From an uncultured Candidatus Saccharibacteria bacterium (lineage in GTDB: Bacteria; Patescibacteriota; Saccharimonadia; Saccharimonadales; Saccharimonadaceae): 36,476 nt of DNA. The stretch is taken from contig CAMZFK010000005.1 of NCBI GenBank assembly GCA_947306055.1, forward strand, positions 1 through 36,476. Direction: 5' to 3'. Both the position numbers and the translations under genes were made by a program. The first letter of the stretch is position 1, and every line of letters starts with the position of its first letter. A model generated the notes under the pieces. The model did not search any database. It saw nothing but the letters and a program-made list of their open reading frames with translations, and was not told the origin of the DNA. Below are positions 1 to 7,584 of the stretch, in pieces.

Positions 1-33
1 TCGCGGTTTATTTCTCTTATTACCTTCCATCAT
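1..33 (-). CDS. 5' end of a minus-strand gene leaving the window (partial)
   Basis: Eleven codons read MMEGNKRNKPR and run off the left edge. The start is chosen because a TACAAT box preceded by TGA sits exactly 6 bases upstream of the ATG, the same spacing seen at about ten other genes in this window. The product cannot be identified from so few residues; they are basic and hydrophilic. The second ATG could also be the start. The gene diverges from tRNA-Trp. Confidence 0.5.
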   Translation of the reverse strand, partial: MMEGNKRNKPR

Positions 34-39
34 ATTTAT

Positions 40-45
40 ATTGTA
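40..45 (-). promoter_or_regulatory. -10 box of leaderless minus-strand gene
   Basis: On the minus strand TGA-TACAAT is followed by 6 bases and ATG, giving a predicted transcription start at the A of the start codon. Confidence 0.45.
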
Positions 46-81
46 TCATAAAATTCTTTTTTATGGTAAAATAAAGACATT

Positions 82-157
82 AGGGGTGTAGCTCAGTTGG
101 TAGAGCACCGGTCTCCAAAACCGGGTGTCGCGAGTTCAAGTCTTGCCGCCCCTGCCA
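82..157 (+). tRNA. trnW: tRNA-Trp (CCA)
   Basis: A complete 76-nt cloverleaf: acceptor AGGGGTG pairs with CGCCCCT, the D arm carries AGCTCAGTTGGTAGAGC, the anticodon arm is CCGGT-CTCCAAA-ACCGG with anticodon CCA, the T loop is TTCAAGT, and the 3' CCA is encoded. A weak extended -10 (TGGTAAAAT, ending at 72) lies just upstream. The next gene starts only 8 bases after the CCA, with no room for its own promoter, so the tRNA and the deacetylase are probably one transcript. Confidence 0.95.
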
Positions 158-165
158 GTATTATT

Positions 166-1188
166 ATGAAATTACAAAGACGATATCGTAAAATACGGAT
201 TATTTTAGTTGCAGCCCTTTGCATTGTCACTGCGGGGATAGTAGTGATTAATGCTTTAATGAAAGTATATCATCAAAAGATAAACGAACGGCCTACTGAT
301 CTAGTGGCCGGTTTTTGTGCTGGAATTGAAGATTTGCCCCCTGAAATCACCCTAAATGGTGATGGAGCGATGACTTTGACCGTAGGAAATGCTTATGAGG
401 AGCTTGGTGCAGAATTTTTGGATGACTGCGACGAGGTAGAGCTTCAAATTGCTGGAGCCGTAGATACCAACACTCCGGGCATATACACCATAAGTTACGA
501 AGCTACAGATTCTTCGCAAAATCACACCATCGCGACGCGTACGATTACCATTGTCCCTGAATATCGTGGGGTAATTTACCTCACTTTTGACGATGGTCCA
601 GGAGCTTATACTAACGAGCTCTTGGATATTTTGAAAAAATACAACGTCAAGGCGACTTTCTTTGTGACTGGCGCGGGTGACGACGCGACGATTTTACGCG
701 AATACCAAGAAGGTCATGCCGTAGGTTTGCACACAGCTTCACATAATTACGCATACATTTACCAAAATATGAATAATTTCTTCGCGGATCTAGAAGCCGT
801 AGGGAGTCGCGTAAAAAATATTACGGGTGAAGATTCATACTTGATTCGCTTCCCGGGCGGAAGCTCGAATACTGTTAGCTCTCGCTATGATGGCGGTACA
901 CGTATTATGAGCAAATTGGCTTCAGAAGTCGAGCGTCGCGGATATACATATTTTGATTGGAATATTTCTTCGGGGGACGCCGGAAGTGCGACTTCCGCAG
1001 ACCAAGTTTATCGTAATGTAGTTTCAAGGCTAACTGACGGCGGCGAATTTGTAGTGTTACAACACGATATCAAGAAATTTTCAGTAGACGCGGTCGAGAG
1101 AATTATCAACTATGGTCTTTCTAATGGTTATACTTTTAAGAAATTGACCAGCTCTGCTTTTTCTGCACATCACGGCATAAATAATTAA
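166..1188 (+). CDS. Membrane-anchored NodB-type polysaccharide deacetylase with Ig-like domain
   Basis: The 340-aa protein starts at MKLQRRYRK. The longer start in the ORF track (97) lies inside tRNA-Trp and is rejected. A basic N-terminus and a single membrane helix (residues about 11-32) are followed by an Ig-like DUF5011-type domain (about 53-130, ending near DTNTPGIYTISYEATD) and a NodB domain. The NodB motifs are complete: TFDDGP (about 140), the HTASH metal ligands (about 189), RFPGG (about 228), DWNIS, and LQHD near the C-terminus. Known members of this family remove acetyl groups from peptidoglycan or chitin-like glycans outside the cell. It has no Shine-Dalgarno site and begins 8 nt after the tRNA-Trp CCA, so it is probably translated from an mRNA released by tRNA processing. 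Confidence 0.88.
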   Translation: MKLQRRYRKIRIILVAALCIVTAGIVVINALMKVYHQKINERPTDLVAGFCAGIEDLPPEITLNGDGAMTLTVGNAYEELGAEFLDDCDEVELQIAGAVDTNTPGIYTISYEATDSSQNHTIATRTITIVPEYRGVIYLTFDDGPGAYTNELLDILKKYNVKATFFVTGAGDDATILREYQEGHAVGLHTASHNYAYIYQNMNNFFADLEAVGSRVKNITGEDSYLIRFPGGSSNTVSSRYDGGTRIMSKLASEVERRGYTYFDWNISSGDAGSATSADQVYRNVVSRLTDGGEFVVLQHDIKKFSVDAVERIINYGLSNGYTFKKLTSSAFSAHHGINN

Positions 1189-1210
1189 TACACATTCTCA
1201 AAAAGTGTGT

Positions 1211-1216
1211 TACAAT
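1211..1216 (+). promoter_or_regulatory. Extended -10 (TGT-TACAAT) for P-loop kinase
   Basis: TGT-TACAAT lies 9 bases before the ATG at 1226. The expected start of transcription leaves a leader of about 3 nt, too short for a Shine-Dalgarno site. Confidence 0.5.
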
Positions 1217-1225
1217 ATAGGTATT

Positions 1226-1720
1226 ATGGAAGGTAAAAAATCAAAGTCACGAGCGCTGCTCATCTTCGGTGCGCCTTGTAGTGGCAAGACTACTTTTAGT
1301 GAAAAATTCGCTAAGAAGTTTGACATTGCCTATTACAATTTTGATGAGATCAGAGCTCAACAAAGATTGACTCATAAGAATATCATTCTTATCATGAGTC
1401 TTCTCGCGCGCACTGGCAAGACATTAATTTTTGAAGGTGGTCTTGATACCGAGAAAGATCGCGAAGAAGTCTATAACCTCCTTCGTGCCGCAGGCTACGA
1501 TTTTTCATTGATTTGGATTCAGACCGACGTCAGCACGATTAAGTCACGCCTAAAAAACAAATACAAGTCTGTCAATATGGCTAAAGAAGTGTATGACACT
1601 ACCGTTTCCGCAATGGAGGCTCCAACGGAGATAGAAAGACCAATAATTCTATCCGGCAAGCATACCTTTGAGACTCAGACTAAGCATGTACTTGCTGGTT
1701 TAGCTGATGCGAATAGATGA
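1226..1720 (+). CDS. AAA_33-type P-loop kinase/ATPase
   Basis: A 164-aa protein beginning MEGKKSKSR; the GTG at 1205 in the ORF track is upstream of the -10 box and is rejected. Residues about 14-21 form a Walker A motif (GAPCSGKT), as in AAA_33 zeta-toxin-like and nucleotide/shikimate kinase-like proteins. YYNFDEIRAQ follows, with an Asp at the usual substrate/magnesium position, then LIFEGG and a LIWIQTDVSTIKSRL segment typical of this fold. The substrate is not evident. Its stop overlaps the start of the metalloprotease gene by 14 bases, so the two are translationally coupled. Confidence 0.72.
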   Translation: MEGKKSKSRALLIFGAPCSGKTTFSEKFAKKFDIAYYNFDEIRAQQRLTHKNIILIMSLLARTGKTLIFEGGLDTEKDREEVYNLLRAAGYDFSLIWIQTDVSTIKSRLKNKYKSVNMAKEVYDTTVSAMEAPTEIERPIILSGKHTFETQTKHVLAGLADANR

Positions 1721-2252
1721 TCCAGAATTTGGTGAAGTATTAGTCCGTAAAAGCCCGCTTGCACGCGGAGTGAGGTTTTCGATTTCCACTTCTGGGAGGT
1801 TGCAGATGTCTGTACCGACGTATACTTCTGCTTTTCTTGCGAAAAGATTTCTAAACTCAAATCGCGCGGTTATCCGCGAGAAGCTTCCAATTAAAGACCC
1901 ACGCGAGCAACGTGCGCGCGACTATCAGAAGAAGCTCCTTTCAAAAAAAGCCAAAGAATACCTTCCTTATCGCCTAGAATATTATGCGAAGCTTTATGGC
2001 TACACTTATGACAAATGTCGCTTAACCCATGCCAATACTCGGTGGGGGAGCTGTTCGTCTAATAAGACGATTTCCTTAAACATTGGGCTGATGAAAGTCC
2101 CGGAGCCTTTAAGAGATTACGTAATTTTGCATGAACTAGCGCACTTAAATCACATGAATCACTCTAGAGATTTCTGGGCCGAGGTAGCTTTGCATGACAA
2201 AAACTACAAGACACACGAAAAGAAACTCAAAATGCTTAATCCTGGAGTATAA
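1707..2252 (+). CDS. YgjP-like (DUF45) zinc metallopeptidase
   Basis: A 181-aa protein with the family hallmark TRWGSCSS near residue 113 and the zinc site HELAHLNHMNHS near residue 143 (HExxH plus a downstream His). The length is slightly shorter than typical YgjP-like proteins (about 200-240 aa). No signal peptide or membrane segment is visible, so it is probably cytoplasmic. The start ATG overlaps the end of the kinase gene. The 3' end overlaps the convergent gene 2236-2583 by 17 bases. The family role is poorly known; peptidase activity is inferred from the motif. Confidence 0.82.
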   Translation: MRIDDPEFGEVLVRKSPLARGVRFSISTSGRLQMSVPTYTSAFLAKRFLNSNRAVIREKLPIKDPREQRARDYQKKLLSKKAKEYLPYRLEYYAKLYGYTYDKCRLTHANTRWGSCSSNKTISLNIGLMKVPEPLRDYVILHELAHLNHMNHSRDFWAEVALHDKNYKTHEKKLKMLNPGV

Positions 2253-2583
2253 TCGAGACTTCGGTCCCAAAGCCAACCCGTGATTTGACTTTTATGCGGT
2301 CGCCAGAAAGGATTTTGCAGGCCGTCTTAGATAAAACGGTGCCAGTATCAGTAACGATGATCTTATCTTTTCTGACGGAGACGTTAATGGAGCCCTGTCT
2401 CGTACGTTCAAGCGCAGATTTGAGGTTTTTGTCTAAATCTTTTTCTAACTGCTCTCTTTTTGCTTTTTCATTGATTGATATTGTTGTGTCTGGAAAATCG
2501 AGATTCAAAGATACGCCTACTTTTGAAGCGATAGGTAGGTATTTTTGGTAAATTTTGTGAATAATTTCTGCAATACGTTCCAT
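2236..2583 (-). CDS. Small stand-alone HATPase-like protein (degenerate)
   Basis: A 115-aa protein whose second half resembles the C-terminal part of a histidine-kinase-type ATPase: an N-box-like DKNLKSALERT, then GSINVSV, IIVTDTG where a DxGxG box would be, and IKVKSRVGFGTEVSI where the last glycine box would be. The second Gly of the DxGxG motif is absent, and there is no receiver, sensor or membrane part. It may bind nucleotide weakly or be an ATPase-fold regulator. It converges on the YgjP-like gene with overlapping ends and has its own -10 box. Family assignment is tentative. Confidence 0.5.
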   Translation of the reverse strand: MERIAEIIHKIYQKYLPIASKVGVSLNLDFPDTTISINEKAKREQLEKDLDKNLKSALERTRQGSINVSVRKDKIIVTDTGTVLSKTACKILSGDRIKVKSRVGFGTEVSIILQD

Positions 2584-2594
2584 TTCTAATGAAG

Positions 2595-2600
2595 ATTATA
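2595..2600 (-). promoter_or_regulatory. Extended -10 (TGC-TATAAT) for HATPase-like gene
   Basis: On the minus strand TGC-TATAAT stands 11 bases before the ATG at 2583, leaving at most about 5 nt of leader. The box lies back-to-back with the sortase promoter at 2624-2629. Confidence 0.5.
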
Positions 2601-2623
2601 GCACATATCATAAATACTTATGC

Positions 2624-2641
2624 TATAATGAGAAAAAGGAG
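2624..2641 (+). promoter_or_regulatory. Promoter -10 and Shine-Dalgarno site of the sortase gene
   Basis: TGC-TATAAT (box at 2624-2629) is followed by AAGGAG at 2636-2641, 5 bases before the GTG start at 2647. The Shine-Dalgarno site selects GTG rather than the out-of-frame ATG at 2645. The predicted leader is about 11 nt. Confidence 0.6.
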
Positions 2642-2646
2642 TTAAT

Positions 2647-3141
2647 GTGGAGCTTAAAAAAAGTTTTAGTCGACGCAAACTTTTGGCTATCATTTATGTT
2701 GTTTTTGCTTTTTGTTATTTTGTATTTGGCTTGCAGTCGGCTAGAGCATTTAGTTATCATACTTCTGCGGAATTACGAATTCCAGCCATTGGCCTTGTTT
2801 CCGATGTGACTACTTTAGCACTCGACAACCACACCTTAAATACACCAGATGAAATTGTGGGGAGTTTTTCAAAGACAAAAAATAACACCCTTCTCGTGGG
2901 ACATTCTACGACGGTTTTTAAAAATCTTTCTGAAGTAAAAATTGGCGATAATGTCTTCTACGACAATAAGGAATATTTGGTGATTAGTGCTACTACGTAT
3001 CCGAAAGAGGAAATCAATATGAATCGCTTGCTAGCATACACGGATAGTGAGGCCATCAAGATCATGACTTGCTCAGGGGAAATCTTTTATAATGGCGATG
3101 CTTCGCATCGACTAATTATTACTGCCGTATTAGTTCAATAG
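2647..3141 (+). CDS. Sortase family cysteine transpeptidase
   Basis: A 164-aa protein (GTG start). One N-terminal membrane helix (residues about 11-33) is followed by a compact sortase domain. The catalytic triad is visible: His in LLVGHST (about 83), Cys in IMTCSGE (about 141) and Arg in SHRLIITA near the C-terminus. Sortases join secreted proteins to cell-wall or pilus acceptors. No LPxTG-like sorting signal is present in any protein of this window, so the substrate lies elsewhere or the motif is divergent. The 3' end overlaps the convergent GH97 gene by 23 bases. Confidence 0.87.
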   Translation: MELKKSFSRRKLLAIIYVVFAFCYFVFGLQSARAFSYHTSAELRIPAIGLVSDVTTLALDNHTLNTPDEIVGSFSKTKNNTLLVGHSTTVFKNLSEVKIGDNVFYDNKEYLVISATTYPKEEINMNRLLAYTDSEAIKIMTCSGEIFYNGDASHRLIITAVLVQ

Positions 3142-5074
3142 CAAATCCGCCACCTGGCGCAAGATATATATCTAGAATGTCGCTTCTTCCGACGTGTTTT
3201 TCTGAAATATTTATGCCAAACGGGTTCTCTCGGTAGTGTGCGTCTGGCGAGTCGCAGTAAAGTTTGGCCCTATAAACTCCGTCGTCCAAAAAGCTCAGAT
3301 TAATGTGCACGCTGCGACTATTTTCGTCTGTTACGCCACCGATGTACCAATTCTCACTATCCCTATCCTTTCTCGCTACGACGTAGTATTCGCCGACCTC
3401 ACCAGCAAGCGGGATGGTCTTGGCAAAATTAACCGGCACGTTTCTTATGAAGTTGAATGCGTCAGGGAAGCGCTCTTCATAAATAAAAGGTCTGTCCGCA
3501 GCCATCGCCATGCCAGAATAAATAGTAACAAAATAAGCCAGCTGGCGGGCAATTGTAGTAGAAATACGTTTTACATTATTGGTAATATCTAAAATGCCAC
3601 TTGTATAATCCATGCCGCCCGACAAAAGTCTTGTGTATGGTAAATAACATGCGTGCGAAGGCAAAAGCGCTCCGCCTTCATATTCTTGGCCACGAGCCCC
3701 CTCGCGACTAAGCAAATTCGGGAAAGTACGCTCGATGCCAGTGCCTTTGATCGGCTCATGGATGTCTAAGCAAATGTGCTTTTTTGCAGCTAGTTCAAGT
3801 GTTTTTTGATAATGGTTCACGCCGAGTTGCGAGTGATGAAATTCACGACGGCCGTTTATCACCATCATACTACCAGCATAGCCAGTTTTGATATAATGTA
3901 CATCATTTACCGCATAATAGTTGTAGGCATCGTCTAGCTGCTGTTCATAATTATCTACAAAGCCGACCGTTTCGTGATGACCCACAATCTCAACTCCTTT
4001 AGCCTTAGCATAATTTGCCACCTCTTCCAGGTTGAAATCTGGTGTCGTAGTTGTAAATTTGTTGTTGACACCATTTTCAAGCCAATTACCCTCCCAGCCG
4101 TCATTCCAACCTTCGATAAGGAGGCCGCTTATTCCTAATCTTACAGCAGCGTCAATATACTCTTTGGCGTGAGCAGTAGTCGCTCCGTGCCTCTCGCCTG
4201 GGGCCCAAGTCCATTCACCGACATACATTGCCCACCAAATACCAATAAATTTAAGTGGTTTCACCCATGAAAAGTCAGATTTTGGTGGGTCATTTAGAGC
4301 GTAAATCATTCTATTTGTAGTAAGCTCCAAGCACGAGTCTGCGATCATAATGACACGCCACGGCGTCTTAAAAGGTAAATTTACATGCGCACGGGTCCCG
4401 TCCGATAATGGCGTGATATCGGATTTGAGTGCGTAATTATTGTCCAATACTAACGTCATTGAACCATAGTCATAGAGCGCTGCTTCATGGATTGCAAGAT
4501 AAAATCCGTTTGGGGTACGCATTGTGAGTGGGGTATGCACGGGGTGCGCTAAATCATAAACTAAAGTCTTCTCGTAATTATATTCGTAGCGGTCTGGCTG
4601 ATAGGCTGGGATTTTCCATGCCGTAGTGTTTAGGTCGAGTTTAAATTCGGTCTGTTCGTCTTTTATGGTGATTCTTTGAAATTTTGGCTGCGGTGGAATT
4701 TCGTAGCGAAAAGCTACGCCTTCATCAAAAACCCTAAAACGCACAGTGAAAATCCGGTGAGATTTCTCGGATTCCGAAAGATAAAAGGCTGCTTCTTCGT
4801 AATGGTCGCGGATCTGGCTTTCTTCGCCCCACGGCATGTTGAAGGTCTCGTCATGGATGCGTCTAGTGGTGCGGATTAGCCTTAGCCCGTTTTGGAATGG
4901 CTCCTCACCACAAAGTGACAACCCCAAATTCGACGGCCTAATGATGGGCTTTTCATCTTTTGAAATAGTATAAAAAATTCGATTGTCTTTTAAGGTGAAT
5001 TGACACTTAATTCTGCCATTTGGCGAAATAATTTCTTTGATCGCAGTATCGTGCCATTTTGCCCACTTAAACAT
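3119..5074 (-). CDS. Glycoside hydrolase family 97 (inverting, SusB-type) alpha-glucosidase
   Basis: A 651-aa protein with the N-terminal beta-sandwich (about 1-260), a TIM barrel and a C-terminal beta domain of GH97. Catalytic positions match the inverting SusB branch: HHET near 366, YIKTGYAG near 396 (Gly where retaining enzymes carry the Asp nucleophile), DIHEP near 439 and REGARGQE near 459, which supply the general base, calcium ligands and general acid in known SusB. No signal peptide is present, in contrast to the periplasmic SusB, so it probably acts on imported or internal alpha-glucans in the cytoplasm, possibly alongside the glucan phosphorylase at 17561-19303. The start is fixed by the -10 box 6 bases upstream. 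Confidence 0.9.
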   Translation of the reverse strand: MFKWAKWHDTAIKEIISPNGRIKCQFTLKDNRIFYTISKDEKPIIRPSNLGLSLCGEEPFQNGLRLIRTTRRIHDETFNMPWGEESQIRDHYEEAAFYLSESEKSHRIFTVRFRVFDEGVAFRYEIPPQPKFQRITIKDEQTEFKLDLNTTAWKIPAYQPDRYEYNYEKTLVYDLAHPVHTPLTMRTPNGFYLAIHEAALYDYGSMTLVLDNNYALKSDITPLSDGTRAHVNLPFKTPWRVIMIADSCLELTTNRMIYALNDPPKSDFSWVKPLKFIGIWWAMYVGEWTWAPGERHGATTAHAKEYIDAAVRLGISGLLIEGWNDGWEGNWLENGVNNKFTTTTPDFNLEEVANYAKAKGVEIVGHHETVGFVDNYEQQLDDAYNYYAVNDVHYIKTGYAGSMMVINGRREFHHSQLGVNHYQKTLELAAKKHICLDIHEPIKGTGIERTFPNLLSREGARGQEYEGGALLPSHACYLPYTRLLSGGMDYTSGILDITNNVKRISTTIARQLAYFVTIYSGMAMAADRPFIYEERFPDAFNFIRNVPVNFAKTIPLAGEVGEYYVVARKDRDSENWYIGGVTDENSRSVHINLSFLDDGVYRAKLYCDSPDAHYRENPFGINISEKHVGRSDILDIYLAPGGGFAIELIRQ

Positions 5075-5080
5075 AATCTA

Positions 5081-5086
5081 AATATA
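5081..5086 (-). promoter_or_regulatory. Extended -10 (TGA-TATATT) of leaderless GH97 gene
   Basis: On the minus strand TGA-TATATT is followed by TAGATT and ATG, a 6-base spacing. Identical TAGATT spacer bases are found at the giant-protein gene at 12092. Confidence 0.5.
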
Positions 5087-5107
5087 TCATATCTAGCACT
5101 ATTATGC

Positions 5108-5113
5108 TATAAT
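5108..5113 (+). promoter_or_regulatory. Extended -10 (TGC-TATAAT) of leaderless CapA-like gene
   Basis: TGC-TATAAT ends 6 bases before the ATG at 5120, so transcription should start at the first base of the start codon. This choice excludes the ATG at 5114 and the long upstream extension in the ORF track. Confidence 0.6.
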
Positions 5114-5119
5114 ATGTAT

Positions 5120-6607
5120 ATGACAAAGGGGAACGAAAAGGGCGGGAAACCTTGGGCAAAGATTGCTGTTTTTAGTATACTTATCTTTTTATTGATTTCT
5201 GTTGGGACCTTTTTCGGCGTGCAATTTTTCACGAAAACTGGTATTTTTAAAATTCCTGGCGTAGTATATTATGACGAAAGCTTAGACGATGAAGAACTAG
5301 CAATTTTGAAGACAATTTTCACCGACGAGGTAGTACTTGATAAGGACGTGGCCGTCTCGGCAGAAAACTACCTATCAAGACCAGAGTTAAAGCCTGGCGA
5401 GTTCCTCTATCAAATCGTAATTCCGGTGACAGATTTTTATAGTTCTGAGACAAATATCGATATAGCGGAGCCCTATGAATTATTTAGAAATAGCAACTAC
5501 GAGATTATTAGCGTAGAGGACTTGGATTTTTCAAAAAAAATACTTTCAATTAATAACGAATACTATCTTGATAGCTTTGACTCTGGAGCAGTCTTCCATG
5601 TCGTTAAGTTTGATTCTGAAGCCTACGAGGAGGAGATTGCCCCGCTCATCGGTGACACTTTCTCAAAAACTTGGCCGGACAAGGCAAGTGTTTTGACTTT
5701 TGCTCAGACCGGAGTAACGGCGCTTTCTCGTAGGATGAATGCGAAATTGAGTGAAGTCGGCGATGCGACTTATTTTGCCAAAAATATCGGCGATTTCTTG
5801 GCGTCTTTTGACCTTACGCATACGTCAAATGAATCTTCGTTTACGAGTTTTGCCACATCAAAAAACATCTGTTCGGACAAGCGTTTTATTAATACTTTGA
5901 CGGCGATCGGCCTAGACATTGTAGAACTCACCGGCAATCACAACCAAGATTGTGGTGACGATGCAGCGATTGACACTATTTCAATTTATGAAGCTAACGG
6001 CATCAAAACTGTCGGCGGCGGTAGGACGGCGGATGAAGCGGCGGTACCACTTAATATTTCCGAAAAGGGAAATAATATCACGATGCTTGGATTCAACCTA
6101 TCTACCGGCGGAGCGACGCTTGATAACACGCCTGGTGCTAATCAATATTATGAGGATGTCGCAAAGAGACAAATTGCGGAGGCCAAGGCTCGTGGTGATT
6201 TCGTACTCGTAGACGTCCAATATTACGAATGCAATAATTACGCCTCAGAATACGAAGACCCGATTTGTGACCGTGCGAATTCTTCCGCTGGCGACCAAAT
6301 AGGGTTCTTTAGAAGTATTATCGATCTTGGTGCAGATATGGTAGTCGGGACCAGTGCGCATCAGCCACAGACTTTTGAGCTATATAACGGCGGAGCAATC
6401 TATTATGGTCTTGGCAATCTGTTTTTTGACCAAATCTGGTGGCCAGGCACGACTAGAAGCCTAGTACTTGTAAATTACTTCTATGAAGGCAAATTATTGC
6501 AGACTAAAATCGTACCGACCATCTACGATGAGACGATGCAGACGAAACTCTTAGACGAGGAGACCAGCAAATGGTTCATCGAAAGGCTGACAAGCGTTCA
6601 TCCATAG
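5120..6607 (+). CDS. Membrane-anchored CapA-family (PGA_cap) protein with altered metal site
   Basis: A 495-aa protein with one N-terminal membrane helix (about 12-36), a roughly 150-residue extracellular segment and a CapA metallophosphatase-like domain: TGVTALSRR (about 199), HTSNESSF, ELTGNHNQDCG, QYYECN, GTSAHQPQ and YGLGNLFFDQ. The NH, NE and final GxxAHQPQ elements are present, but the usual GD of the first motif reads TGV, the HWG position reads QYY, and the first His of HPH is Ser. CapA relatives act in poly-gamma-glutamate or capsule handling; this variant branch may have another function. The 3' end overlaps the next gene by 37 bases. Confidence 0.77.
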   Translation: MTKGNEKGGKPWAKIAVFSILIFLLISVGTFFGVQFFTKTGIFKIPGVVYYDESLDDEELAILKTIFTDEVVLDKDVAVSAENYLSRPELKPGEFLYQIVIPVTDFYSSETNIDIAEPYELFRNSNYEIISVEDLDFSKKILSINNEYYLDSFDSGAVFHVVKFDSEAYEEEIAPLIGDTFSKTWPDKASVLTFAQTGVTALSRRMNAKLSEVGDATYFAKNIGDFLASFDLTHTSNESSFTSFATSKNICSDKRFINTLTAIGLDIVELTGNHNQDCGDDAAIDTISIYEANGIKTVGGGRTADEAAVPLNISEKGNNITMLGFNLSTGGATLDNTPGANQYYEDVAKRQIAEAKARGDFVLVDVQYYECNNYASEYEDPICDRANSSAGDQIGFFRSIIDLGADMVVGTSAHQPQTFELYNGGAIYYGLGNLFFDQIWWPGTTRSLVLVNYFYEGKLLQTKIVPTIYDETMQTKLLDEETSKWFIERLTSVHP

Positions 6608-7584
6608 ACAGTCAAAAGACCAAGGCAAGCCCTGATTCTATTAGGCGTCCTCTTGCTGCTCGCATTGTCACTATCATTTTAATTTTTATATCTGCTATGA
6701 TTTTGGTTCTCGTAGTAAATCTTCTTATAGCGTTGGTAGCATTTACCAACATTCCTTCTGTAGACACAAATTCTGGGACGCTTTCAGGCGCGGATGAAAG
6801 TTCCGAAATAACAGAGATAAGCTTAGAAAATTTAACTGATTTACCGATGTCGCCTAAGCGAATCGATTTTCAGCCCGTCATAGATCATTGGGCCGCGTCT
6901 ACTGGTGGCAATAAAAGTGTGCTAGTTTATGATTTAGACCTCAACGAAATAGTTGGGATATACAATCCTAATAAGTCCTATGGCACCGCTTCGCTTTATA
7001 AATTGTTCGTCGTATATGAGGGCTATCGCCGAGTACAGGCCGGGGAATGGGATAAAGACGCAAAAGCTGGTAGCACTGGTAACACTATCTCGAAATGCCT
7101 TGACCTTGCAATACGCCAGTCCAACTCTCCTTGCGCAGAGACTTTATGGGCAATGATTGGGCATAACACGCTAGATGAGATAATTAAGAACGATTTTAAT
7201 ATTACGGACTCAAATATTTCTAATCTCAAATCAAATGTGACAGATATTTACAAAATACTGAAGATTTTTTACGAGCACAGGGACATTACCGACGAATTTT
7301 TAATCGCGCAGATGAAAGATTCTTTCTTAAACCAACCCGTGACGACATATGACTGGCGCAGGGGGCTTCCGAGCGGATTTTCGAAGGCTACCGATGTCTA
7401 TAATAAGGTCGGCTGGGACTATGATGCCGACAAAAAACGTTGGAATATCTACCATGATGCGAGCATCGTGGAATTTCCAGACCTAAATCGTCGTTTCATC
7501 GTCGTCGTGATGACAAACTACGTGTCAAACCAAAGCATCCGAAATCTCGGTACGGAAATCGAAAAGCTAGTACGTGCTGAATAG
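6571..7584 (+). CDS. Membrane-anchored class A beta-lactamase-fold serine hydrolase
   Basis: A 337-aa protein with a basic cytoplasmic tail, one membrane helix (about 30-56), a Ser/Thr/Glu-rich linker and a penicillin-recognising domain. The SxxK motif is SLYK (about 141), the second motif is SNS in RQSNSPCAE (about 187), and KVG (about 280) stands for the KTG box. The order and spacing fit class A enzymes or related D,D-peptidase-like proteins. No typical Glu166 omega-loop motif is obvious, so antibiotic hydrolysis cannot be claimed; a role in wall turnover is possible. It is coupled to the CapA-like gene by a 37-base overlap and converges on the CAP gene with 18 bases of overlap. Confidence 0.75.
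   Translation: MVHRKADKRSSIDSQKTKASPDSIRRPLAARIVTIILIFISAMILVLVVNLLIALVAFTNIPSVDTNSGTLSGADESSEITEISLENLTDLPMSPKRIDFQPVIDHWAASTGGNKSVLVYDLDLNEIVGIYNPNKSYGTASLYKLFVVYEGYRRVQAGEWDKDAKAGSTGNTISKCLDLAIRQSNSPCAETLWAMIGHNTLDEIIKNDFNITDSNISNLKSNVTDIYKILKIFYEHRDITDEFLIAQMKDSFLNQPVTTYDWRRGLPSGFSKATDVYNKVGWDYDADKKRWNIYHDASIVEFPDLNRRFIVVVMTNYVSNQSIRNLGTEIEKLVRAE

Noticed and set aside
97-165. Upstream extension of the deacetylase ORF (start at 97)
   Set aside because: It translates tRNA-Trp; the cloverleaf is complete and the first plausible start is ATG 166 before a typical basic/membrane N-terminus.
1718-1720. Alternative genetic code with UGA as glycine
   Set aside because: TGA ends several well-defined genes and is not needed inside any conserved protein here.
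3236-3592. 118-aa plus-strand ORF antisense to the GH97 gene
   Set aside because: It lies wholly within a well-conserved enzyme gene, has no start signals, and its composition is that of a reading-frame shadow.
6571-7584. True beta-lactamase (antibiotic resistance)
   Set aside because: SxxK, SxN and KxG are present but no clear Glu166 omega-loop motif; the family also contains wall enzymes, so resistance is not supported.
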